Assembly (NCBI GenBank): GCA_017629095.1
Contig: JAGBXW010000014.1
Coordinates: 1 to 32,648, forward strand
Direction: 5' to 3'
Length of the DNA: 32,648 bases
From: Treponema sp.
GTDB taxonomy: Bacteria > Spirochaetota > Spirochaetia > Treponematales > Treponemataceae
The first letter of the stretch is position 1, and each line of letters opens with the position of its first letter. The notes under the pieces are model-generated. The model had not been told where the DNA came from. It did not search any database and saw nothing but the letters and a program-made list of their open reading frames with translations. This document shows positions 6,846 through 14,100 of this stretch, in pieces. A program made the position numbers and the translations under genes.

Positions 6846-7286
6846 CTACCCAACAATAGGATTCTCCTGCTTGGACAACTCCTTGTACTGAAGCTCCCCA
6901 GATGCAGGCTCACCTGAAAATGCCATTGGCTCCAGTTTCATCTGTTGCACTTGCCCCCGCTCCCGCTCTATCTCGCTCACTCGCTTCTTCTCGCCACCGG
7001 CCATGTTCCGCTTGATTAAATTCATGATGTTCCATACCATGACATACAGTAGGAGTGTCGGCATCATGAAAATAGAACAGAAAAACATACATTCAAAGAC
7101 AGGAGTGAGTCTGGTGGACTCATAGTAATTGTAATCTGAAATGGATATTATGTGGAAGAGTCCAGCTAGATACAGCCCGAGGTGCAAGTAAGCCAGAGGT
7201 ACCAGCCACTTTTTTTTCAAGACTATCCGCTCGAGATGCATTATCAGCATCCAAGCACACTGTACAAACCATATTGAGTTTACCAA
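6846..7286 (-). pseudogene. fragment with hydrophobic membrane segments
   Basis: 146 codons with a nominal TTG start. The frame remains open upstream (reading RQNDSPDGRGWQSHELL) and there is no ribosome site, so the true 5' end is missing. Roughly three to four hydrophobic segments are visible (SIWFVQCAWMLIMHL, WLVPLAYLHLGLYLAGLFHI, VFECMFFCSIFMMPTLLLYV), followed by a charged linker with EIERERGQVQQMK. A TAG separates it from the peptidase-like frame downstream. It may be the central part of a polymorphic-toxin-like or surface protein, but I cannot name a family. Confidence 0.45.
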
Positions 7287-7741
7287 AAGTTCGTGGCTTT
7301 GCCAGCCTCTTCCGTCAGGGGAGTCGTTCTGTCTTCAATCTTTTACCAGAACAATTGCGTTCTTCCCCCCACAAAAACTTGTGGAGAAAGATATTACTGC
7401 CCTAATTTCGAGTTTAAGAAAATGTAAAAAAGGGTGTACGACCAGAATGTTCTACCATATTTCTGTACAGAAAAATCTCGGTGTTTTCGTGTCGGTGATA
7501 CCAGCCGTTCCATTTTTCAAGAATGATTTTCAAAAAACTCGACTTTTAGGCTATAAAATCATTCCTCTTTTCTCATTTTTGTGATAAAATATTAAATTAG
7601 CAGATTGTACAAAGATTTTATACCGACAAAAACTGACGTATAAGATTCTTATGCAAGATACGGAGAAATTATGTTATGTGGATGCCACACTGTGGCGGTA
7701 AAACATGACATAAACCATTCTTCCAGTTAAGGAGGTCTTAT
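7287..7741. other. intergenic stretch, no convincing gene
   Basis: About 450 bases. Several short open frames exist on both strands (for example a plus frame at 7381-7584), but none has a start with a ribosome site or a recognisable product. The part near 7287-7340 on the minus strand still reads like coding remnants joined to the membrane-segment fragment. The right end contains a nested inverted repeat (7674-7713) just before the lipoprotein gene. Confidence 0.6.
7674..7713 (+). promoter_or_regulatory. nested inverted repeat in the leader of the lipoprotein gene
   Basis: The core GCCACA-C-TGTGGC (7684-7696) is a perfect 6-bp palindrome with one central base. It is flanked by TTATGT (7674-7679) and ACATAA (7708-7713), which also pair. 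It sits about 28 bases before the start codon and ahead of the AAGGAGG ribosome site. It could be an operator or an RNA hairpin. Confidence 0.4.
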
Positions 7742-8209
7742 ATGAAGTATATTCAGGTAATTTTAAAAAAAGTTCTTTTCTTACTTCTTGTATTTCTTGT
7801 TTTGTCATGCGAAAACTCTTCTAGTTTCGGGAATAATGATGCAGAAAACATTGATGAAATACTTACAATTTATTCTTTTGAGTTAAATATTGATTTAATA
7901 GCAGGGGCTGAGTCTGGAATATATCATAAAGTCACAGAATATAATTGCACATCGTTGGGTGACTCTTATTATGATGTAAAAAGTTATAAAGTACATTGGT
8001 TATCGAATAATAATTCTGCATACAAAAATAAAACAGGAAATCAGTTGATTGAAATGGTAAAGACTGGAAGTTTAACGCCTTCAAAATCTGAAAAATCAAT
8101 AAGAACTAGTAATGGAAGTTCAAAAGGAATTGTAAATTCTGATACAAATGAGGAAGCCATATTTTATCTTCCGACTAAAGCAAAGTATGAAAGTTTAAAA
8201 TATTTCTAA
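7742..8209 (+). CDS. small lipoprotein of unknown function
   Basis: 155 residues. It starts MKYIQVILKKVLFLLLVFLVLSCENSS: a basic start, a hydrophobic core and a lipobox LVLSC, so it should be lipidated on the cysteine at about residue 23. The mature part is Asn/Ser-rich and has no motif I recognise (TEYNCTSLGDSYYDVKSYKV is the best-ordered segment). The ribosome site AAGGAGG is strong. It is followed 35 bases later by a small helical gene and then an AAA+ ATPase, all on plus, which suggests one transcript. Confidence 0.8.
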   Translation: MKYIQVILKKVLFLLLVFLVLSCENSSSFGNNDAENIDEILTIYSFELNIDLIAGAESGIYHKVTEYNCTSLGDSYYDVKSYKVHWLSNNNSAYKNKTGNQLIEMVKTGSLTPSKSEKSIRTSNGSSKGIVNSDTNEEAIFYLPTKAKYESLKYF

Positions 8210-8244
8210 AAATTTAATTGGAAAATTTTTTATTAGGAACCTAT

Positions 8245-8508
8245 ATGGCAGTTTTTAAGGCTTTAATAGAAATAACAGGAAAGGGTGATAACTATAAAGA
8301 AGTAAAAGAGCTCTTATTGAAACACTTGAATTCATTTCTCATTGATTTTAAAAAGAATAAGTTATTGCTTTCCAAGAGTAAATGCAAAGTAAAAGACTTT
8401 GATGAAGTTATTTTACTTAGAGACTTTGCAACAGACTTATGGAACGAGGTAATTGTAAGAAAATTAGGAGTTATAATCAAAAGTTGTGGATTGCCTAAAA
8501 AGGCATAG
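8245..8508 (+). CDS. small helical hypothetical protein
   Basis: 87 residues from ATG 8245, chosen because AGGA precedes it at correct spacing; the frame is open nine codons further back without a ribosome site. The product MAVFKALIEITGKGDNYKEVKELLLKH... is Lys-rich and almost all predicted helix, with no signal peptide. No family is recognised. Its place between a lipoprotein and an AAA+ ATPase suggests a partner or adaptor, which is inference. It could also be a leftover N-terminal domain of a larger ATPase. Confidence 0.55.
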   Translation: MAVFKALIEITGKGDNYKEVKELLLKHLNSFLIDFKKNKLLLSKSKCKVKDFDEVILLRDFATDLWNEVIVRKLGVIIKSCGLPKKA

Positions 8509-8517
8509 AAATAGAAA

Positions 8518-8579
8518 AAGAGGTTTGAATCGGTTAAAATGATTTTTGACTTCAAGACACACACCGAAGGAAACCTCTT
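8518..8579 (+). promoter_or_regulatory. long inverted repeat covering the ribosome site of the AAA+ gene
   Basis: AAGAGGTTT (8518-8526) pairs with AAACCTCTT (8571-8579), and TCGGT (8530-8534) pairs with ACCGA (8563-8567), with a 28-base loop. The right arm contains AAGGA (8567-8571), the only good ribosome site for the ATG at 8580, so the hairpin would partly hide it. It might be a translation control element. Confidence 0.5.
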
Positions 8580-9448
8580 ATGGCTATATTACAGTTAATT
8601 GCAGAAAAAGAAAAAAACAAAAAGATCCAAAGAAACTAGAAAAATTGTTAGATGAATTGGATTCATTGACAGGCTTAGATAGTGTGAAAAAAGAAATAAA
8701 GAGCATTATTGGACTTGTAAAACTAAATGAACAAAGGAAAAAACAGGGATTAGAAGAGTCCTCAGTATCATTACATCTTGTTTTTTCAGGTAACCCCGGA
8801 ACCGGGAAAACCACGGTAGCTAGGCTCTTAGCATCAATATATAAAGAGTTAGGGGTTCTCTCCAAAGGACAATGTAAAGAAACTGATTACGAAGGACTTG
8901 TTTCTCAATATGTTAGTGAAACTCCCATAAAAACAAAAGAAGTAATCGAAGAAGCCATGGGAGGAATTTTATTTATTGATGAGGCTTATACGTTAAGTCC
9001 AGAAGATAACCCACGTGATCATGGACAAGAGGCTATTGACACTCTGCTAAAATATATGGAAGACAAACGAGATGATTTTATGGTTATTGTAGCAGGATAT
9101 CCAAATGAAATGAAGCGTTTTATTACCTCTAATCCCGGTTTGGAATCGAGATTCACAACTTATATTCATTTTGAAGATTACAACGGAAAAGAATTATACG
9201 ACATTTTTATGCATATGGTATCCAAGGAAGAATGGATTATACAAGATGGATTAAATGAACAATTAAGAGAATTTTTCTTAAAAACATATGAGAATCGACC
9301 AGAAAATTTCGCAAATGCACGAGAAATTAGGAATTATCTCGATTTGTGTAAAAAACGACAAGCTTTACGTTTAGCAAATAATAATATTGATAAATTATCT
9401 AAGAAGGATTTACAAACCTTATCAAAAGAAGATCTAAATTTAGTATAG
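8580..9448 (+). CDS. CbxX/SpoVK-type AAA+ ATPase, apparently requiring a -1 frameshift
   Basis: The ATPase domain is certain: LTGLDSVKKEI, Walker A GNPGTGKTT, Walker B ILFIDEA, the sensor region VIVAGYPNEM with NPGLESRF and FEDYNGKEL. This is the CbxX/CfxQ (SpoVK-like) branch of AAA+, proteins that remodel partners as hexamers. In its own frame the ORF opens only at a TTG (8546) with no ribosome site. The good start is ATG 8580, with AAGGA upstream, which reads MAILQLIAEKEKN in another frame and stops at TAG 8637. The in-frame heptamer A AAA AAC (8612-8618) allows a -1 slip that enters exactly the ATPase frame at CAA 8618. It is either programmed frameshifting, a decayed gene, or a poly-A sequencing error. 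Confidence 0.85.
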
Positions 9449-9607
9449 ATTTGACTCCTGAAAGATACTCGCTAACTACCTATTCTATCACCCCCTCACC
9501 CCTCTCATCACTAGCCAGCTCCTTCATCTTCTCTAGGATGTGTGTAACCAATATTTTTCTACCCTATTTTGCGACTTTATTATACACTATCAATTAGGAG
9601 GCAATTA

Positions 9608-10576
9608 ATGAAAGATAAAATATATACTACACTATATGGTGCCATTGTAGCCGATGCAGTGGGTGTTCCTGTTGAATTTTTGTCACGAGAAGAACTAAAA
9701 GAAAATCCTGTTATAGATATGCGTGGGTTTGGGACATTTTACCTTCCAAAAGGAAGTTGGTCTGATGATTCAAGTATGATGCTCTGTTTGGCAGATAGTA
9801 TTGGTATACAGGGAAGAATCGATTATGAAGACATAATGAGTCGATTCTGGGAGTGGTATAAAAATTCAAAATATACCCCCGACAATGATACCTTTGATAT
9901 TGGAAGAACTTGTCATAAAGCAATAAAGAATTTTCACACTGGGAAAGCCCCTTTAGATTGTGGTCTTACTTCTGAAAGTGATAATGGAAATGGTTCTTTA
10001 ATGAGAATAGCCCCACTACCACTCTATGTATTCCAGAAGTTTGGCTCCTCTGCAATGGATAACGAAAAATCTTTTGAACTTATCCATGATATTTCTCGCC
10101 TAACCCATGGCCATGAAATTTCTCTCATAGGATGTGATATTTACTGCTCCATAATGATTGAAATCCTCAAAGAAACACAAAAGGATTCCTTGCAAAACTG
10201 TGGATTAGAAAAAATCGCTGCCTATGTCCGTAAATATCCTCAGTATGAGCAAGCTCTCCAAAAATACGAAGGAATTTTCCATACAAATTTTAAAAACATT
10301 CCAGAAGAAGAAATTAAAAGTTCTGGCTACATAGTAGACACCCTGGAAGCTGCATTATGGTGTTTTTTGAATACAGATAATTACCGTGACTGTGTTTTGA
10401 AGGCTGTAAACCTCGGTGCAGATACAGACACTGTAGCATGTGTAGCAGGAAGTATCGCAGGGCTTTATTATGGAGACATCCCCAAAGAATGGATAAAGGA
10501 AATTCGCAATAAACAGCTGATTGATGATGTAATTACCAGATTTACAAAAGCAATAATTCCTGTAAATCATCAATAA
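9608..10576 (+). CDS. ADP-ribosylglycohydrolase family protein
   Basis: 322 residues from ATG 9608, which follows AGGAGG at good spacing; a TTG-type start 13 codons earlier lacks support. The family removes ADP-ribose from proteins or small molecules using two metal ions. Visible signatures are GAIVADAVGVPVEF at the N-terminus, SWSDDSSMMLCLADSI with the metal-binding (S/T)-D-D-S pattern, GNGSLMRIAPL, LTHGHEIS and the C-terminal GADTDTVACVAGSIAGLYYG with the second metal-binding D-x-D-T. All key elements are intact. Cytoplasmic. No ADP-ribosyltransferase or macrodomain is seen nearby, so the substrate cannot be inferred. Confidence 0.93.
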   Translation: MKDKIYTTLYGAIVADAVGVPVEFLSREELKENPVIDMRGFGTFYLPKGSWSDDSSMMLCLADSIGIQGRIDYEDIMSRFWEWYKNSKYTPDNDTFDIGRTCHKAIKNFHTGKAPLDCGLTSESDNGNGSLMRIAPLPLYVFQKFGSSAMDNEKSFELIHDISRLTHGHEISLIGCDIYCSIMIEILKETQKDSLQNCGLEKIAAYVRKYPQYEQALQKYEGIFHTNFKNIPEEEIKSSGYIVDTLEAALWCFLNTDNYRDCVLKAVNLGADTDTVACVAGSIAGLYYGDIPKEWIKEIRNKQLIDDVITRFTKAIIPVNHQ

Positions 10577-10935
10577 TAAACTCCGTTTCCATCAAAATGC
10601 AAGGTTATGAGATAGTGCCAATTTTTACACGCAACTGGTTCTTGAATTTTTCTACCAAATCTTCTATGCTCATTGTGTACTATCTAATTTCCTTGTTTGA
10701 AATTCTAAATTTCCTTTTCGTGAATATTTCTTCTTTCTGCAAAATATCTTTTTTCCACGTTAAAGAGTCTAAATAGTATGTAAACCCAATTTATTCCAAG
10801 GAGAACATTATACTCACAGATAAAAACTGGGAAACTGAATCTTACTCATCAATAAAGTTTATTTTTACCTCTATCATCTCTTGACAGATTCTATAGTTTA
10901 TAATGTACTTACAGTTCAGTGGCAGGAGGCTCTTT
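10577..10935. other. intergenic stretch
   Basis: About 360 bases and AT-rich. A minus-strand frame at 10605-10673 (MSIEDLVEKFKNQLRVKIGTIS) has no good ribosome site and is probably a remnant or chance. The right end holds the promoter of the next gene. No terminator hairpin follows the ADP-ribosylglycohydrolase gene. Confidence 0.6.
10881..10904 (+). promoter_or_regulatory. promoter-like elements of the 638-residue membrane protein
   Basis: A perfect TATAAT (10899-10904) lies 32 bases before the ATG at 10936. TTGACA (10881-10886) is present but only 12 bases away, too close for a normal -35, so the -35 element is uncertain. Since TATAAT overlaps the first possible ATG of the open frame, it supports the downstream start. 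Confidence 0.4.
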
Positions 10936-12852
10936 ATGGTAAATACTAAAAAAATCAATGTGACAAAAAACTTTCATTTCCCCTGGGGAGCTATGATTCG
11001 GTTTTCAGCCCTTTACCTTTTGGCCTTGGTGGTAATTCATGGTCTTGTGTACTGGGTGGCTCAAGACGGATATCATTCTTACGTAACAGCAGTACTTTTG
11101 TTCTTTTTTCCCATCTGTCTCTACTCTTGTTGTCAGGTTACCCTCCACAAGCAACATTTTTTAACTGGTTGCCAAACTCCACCCCAAGGTTTCTGGAATA
11201 CCTGTTACTATAATTTCCACAGAAAGCGGGTGGCAGCCTATAGTTTCCATGGAATTGTGGCCTTTGCCCTAGCCCTGATTTTGCCTGTGTACCTTTCCAT
11301 CATGTCTCGCTCGGAATATGTAACCCTCATGATATTATTACCCGTGGTGGTTCTTTCTATGGCTGGAATTAGAAATTATTTTAAGAAAAATCCCTTTGGA
11401 GATGTAAACCATCCAGCAAAAAACGAACAGATTGTAATGCTTTTTTCTGGCAGTATCTTTTTTCTTTGTACTGTGGTATATGGATTTATTCTGTTCTATC
11501 TTTCTAACAATGTGGCAACACTTTCTTTTTCTGCTCCCCTGCTTGATTCAGAAAATCCTTTTCAGCAAAATCAGTTGGCAAATCTTTTTGCCACAGTTTT
11601 GAACAATTTTGACGCAATTATTCAGTCTATTTTAGGAAGCAATGTCGCCCATGGAGTGGTTTTTCCTCTCTACATGGTGGTGGCAGTTATTCTTTTAAGC
11701 GGAGGCTTTGCCTTTTATGCCTTAAGCTGTATTTTCCGTTGTCTCTACCTTGATTCTAAGCGGATTATTTCTGTTGCCGTTCCTGTGGAAAAATTAGTGG
11801 AAATACAGGGTAAAGAAACGGTTTCTATCCGCCATCTTTCTAAAAAGGTAGCCATAGGACTTGGGATTTTCCTTGTTGTTGCAGCGATTGGAATTTTCTT
11901 TGGGATACGGTTTCTGTTAAGCCAACCTCAGTTCCTTCGAGCAGTAGAAGATAAGACTACAATGATAACAGAGGTCATTGATGGAGCCCTATACAAGGTG
12001 GGAACAGCACAGCAGATGGAACATTTTTCTGCTACAGTACAGGCTCAAACTATGGAAGAAATGATTCCTGTAATTAACCAGTATTTTGACACCATGGAAG
12101 GTAACGTTGATGCCTACCTGGACAAATACTATAGTCTCAGCAGTGAATACCTGCGTTTGTGGAATATGATTAAAGATGCTGTTAATCAGGCGGTGGCAAA
12201 ACTTACTGATAAAGCAGCAGAGACAGCTGCCTTGGATGCAGTGAACACCAGCACAGGACAATACCTAGATCAGTTACTGGAAGAGAATCTTATACCGGAG
12301 CAAGATTTAGAAGCAGAACTTGCTCAGATTTCTCATGAGGCCCAAAAGAAATGGCAGCAAGGAATGGATGTCATTCGAGAAGAAAATAAAATCACTTACA
12401 GAAATGGCATGTATCAAGCGACTCTTTCCACCAGTTTAAATGACATTATGATAAAGGTTGACCCTAATTTTTCTCGAACCACTTCTGCCCGATGGCTTAC
12501 CTCTGGAGTGGTGGGCGTTACAACAGGACTTTTAACTCGTAAGATTACAAAGGAACTGGTGGAAAAGCTTGCAGGAAAGGTTTCTCAAAAGCTGGCAAAA
12601 AAGGTTATTACTGAAACAGGAGAAAAGGTTTTGAAAAAAACTCTTATTGGAACAGCTATTGGAAGCGTTGCTCCTGGAGTTGGAAATGTTGTTGGTTTTA
12701 TTGCAGGAGCAGGATTTGGTGTGTTAACAGATTTTGCTGGATTAAAATTGGAAGAACAGGTGAATCGTTCCAAGTATCGAGAGGAAATTTTGCAATCTAT
12801 TCAAGAACAGCGACAAGAATACCTCAATTTAGTTACCGTGGCAAATCCCTAA
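10936..12852 (+). CDS. multi-pass membrane protein of unknown function
   Basis: 638 residues from ATG 10936 (MVNTKKINVTKN), chosen for the AGGAGG six bases upstream. About seven hydrophobic segments lie in the first 325 residues (for example RFSALYLLALVVIHGLVYWV, HGIVAFALALILPVYLSIM, IVMLFSGSIFFLCTVVYGFI, KVAIGLGIFLVVAAIGIFFGI). A soluble, mostly helical acidic domain follows to about residue 510. Near the end is a Gly/Val/Ala-rich hydrophobic hairpin (GTAIGSVAPGVGNVVGFIAGAGFGV), then a coiled-coil-like tail. The terminal glycine-rich hairpin recalls membrane-insertion segments, but no family is recognised. It stands alone, with its own promoter-like sequence. Confidence 0.85.
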   Translation: MVNTKKINVTKNFHFPWGAMIRFSALYLLALVVIHGLVYWVAQDGYHSYVTAVLLFFFPICLYSCCQVTLHKQHFLTGCQTPPQGFWNTCYYNFHRKRVAAYSFHGIVAFALALILPVYLSIMSRSEYVTLMILLPVVVLSMAGIRNYFKKNPFGDVNHPAKNEQIVMLFSGSIFFLCTVVYGFILFYLSNNVATLSFSAPLLDSENPFQQNQLANLFATVLNNFDAIIQSILGSNVAHGVVFPLYMVVAVILLSGGFAFYALSCIFRCLYLDSKRIISVAVPVEKLVEIQGKETVSIRHLSKKVAIGLGIFLVVAAIGIFFGIRFLLSQPQFLRAVEDKTTMITEVIDGALYKVGTAQQMEHFSATVQAQTMEEMIPVINQYFDTMEGNVDAYLDKYYSLSSEYLRLWNMIKDAVNQAVAKLTDKAAETAALDAVNTSTGQYLDQLLEENLIPEQDLEAELAQISHEAQKKWQQGMDVIREENKITYRNGMYQATLSTSLNDIMIKVDPNFSRTTSARWLTSGVVGVTTGLLTRKITKELVEKLAGKVSQKLAKKVITETGEKVLKKTLIGTAIGSVAPGVGNVVGFIAGAGFGVLTDFAGLKLEEQVNRSKYREEILQSIQEQRQEYLNLVTVANP

Positions 12853-12993
12853 ACCAGGTTAAAAACTCTTGCAGACCAGGTGCTATTCTTGTGCCAAATT
12901 TCCAGTGCAAATTCACTTAATTTCCACAGGAAATTCATTCACTTTCCAGTACAAATTCCGTCCCACAAAAAACAAGAAATTAACACAATTTTT

Positions 12994-13022
12994 TTGATTT
13001 ATTTGACCTTTTGTATTATAAT
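12994..13022 (+). promoter_or_regulatory. promoter of the Bug / GGDEF-EAL operon
   Basis: TTGATT (12994-12999) and TATAAT (13017-13022) are 17 bases apart, 18 bases before the ATG at 13041. A ribosome site AGGAG follows. Confidence 0.7.
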
Positions 13023-13040
13023 TGCACACTGTAGGAGAAA

Positions 13041-14078
13041 ATGGCAATCATGAAGAAACTTTGTACAATTATTCTTATTACATTTATATGCTCTGTATTG
13101 AATGCTGGTGGAACAAAGGGAATTTTAAAATCATGGGTTGATGATTGGCCAATACAACCTATAACCGTTATTTGCCCTTGGGCTGTTGGTGGTGTAGTAG
13201 ATCGGGTAAACAGGGCTCTTGCAGCTTATGGAGAAGAAATTTTTAATCAACCTATTGTTGCTACGAATGATTTCATTCGACAGGGAGCAATTTCTGTTTC
13301 CGACAATTTCTTGCAGGCCGTTACACCTCTGTTGGGAGATGGTGGAAATGTGGCCTTTAACAATTATTTAGACACCAAGGCAAATGAGCCTGTTTTTATT
13401 ATTGGAAGTGAAAATGCTTTTGCCGTGACACCCAATATACGTACTAGCAGACCACTACCCTTTGCATACAATGACTTTGAGCCAGTAATTAGTCTTTGCT
13501 CTGCAGTCTTTGTCATGACTGCAAATGCCCGCTTGAATATTGTAGATTTGGAAAGTTTAAGAGCCTATGGAAAAGGTAAAACGCTCATAGTGGCAGTAGG
13601 TGGTACAAGTAGTATAGAATATTTTATGCTCAAAAAACTTTTTGAAGAATTGGGATTAAAACTAGAAGTAGTGGCATACAATGGAGCAAATCTTGCAGTA
13701 AATGCCTTGATGAAAGGAGAAGTTGACCTTGCAGTTTCCCATCAATCTCAAGCAAAACATGGGGTTGAAACAGGAATCATTTCACCTGTAGTACTTTTTG
13801 ACGAAAAAGGCAGTGATGAAGGTGTATTTGCAGGGGTAAAGGGTGTAGGAGAATATGGTTATACTGCTTATTGTAAAAACAGAAGTTTTTTGATGGCTCG
13901 CAAAGGTACAAATGCCGCTGTAATCCAAAAAGTGTATGAAGGATACAAAAAAATTCTTGCCCAAGAGGACATACAACAGTTGTATAAAAACATGATGATA
14001 GAGATAGAACCATTAGATGCAATTGAAATAAGAAATCACCTTACCGAAGTTCAAACTATGGTAAAATCTCATCTGTAA
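13041..14078 (+). CDS. Bug/TctC family periplasmic solute-binding protein
   Basis: 345 residues. It starts MAIMKKLCTIILITFICSVLNAGGT, a signal peptide. PITVICPWAVGGVVDRVNRALA matches the family hallmark 'P(I/V)..(V/I).P..PGG..D...R' near the N-terminus, and AVGGTSSIEYFMLKKLFEELG, VAYNGANLAVNALMKGEVDLAVSH and the C-terminal GTNAAVIQKVYEGYKKI segment fit the two-lobed Bug fold. These proteins normally feed carboxylates to TctAB membrane subunits of tripartite tricarboxylate transporters. No tctA or tctB is present. The next gene, 22 bases away, is a membrane GGDEF-EAL protein, so a sensory role is more likely here. Confidence 0.9.
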   Translation: MAIMKKLCTIILITFICSVLNAGGTKGILKSWVDDWPIQPITVICPWAVGGVVDRVNRALAAYGEEIFNQPIVATNDFIRQGAISVSDNFLQAVTPLLGDGGNVAFNNYLDTKANEPVFIIGSENAFAVTPNIRTSRPLPFAYNDFEPVISLCSAVFVMTANARLNIVDLESLRAYGKGKTLIVAVGGTSSIEYFMLKKLFEELGLKLEVVAYNGANLAVNALMKGEVDLAVSHQSQAKHGVETGIISPVVLFDEKGSDEGVFAGVKGVGEYGYTAYCKNRSFLMARKGTNAAVIQKVYEGYKKILAQEDIQQLYKNMMIEIEPLDAIEIRNHLTEVQTMVKSHL

Positions 14079-14100
14079 TCTGGTAAATAGTGGAGTAAGT

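Noticed and set aside
7381..7584. 67-codon plus-strand frame
   Set aside because: No ribosome site, no recognisable product, biased AT-rich composition; likely chance.
9480..9560. Minus-strand 27-codon frame reading KILVTHILEKMKELASDER
   Set aside because: Looks coding-like and may be a gene tail, but it is too short and has stops on both sides.
10605..10673. Minus-strand 22-codon frame MSIEDLVEKFKNQL
   Set aside because: The AAGGA upstream is too distant and the product is too short to judge.
10881..10904. TTGACA and TATAAT as a complete consensus promoter
   Set aside because: The spacing is only 12 bases, so TTGACA is not accepted as the -35; only the TATAAT is kept.
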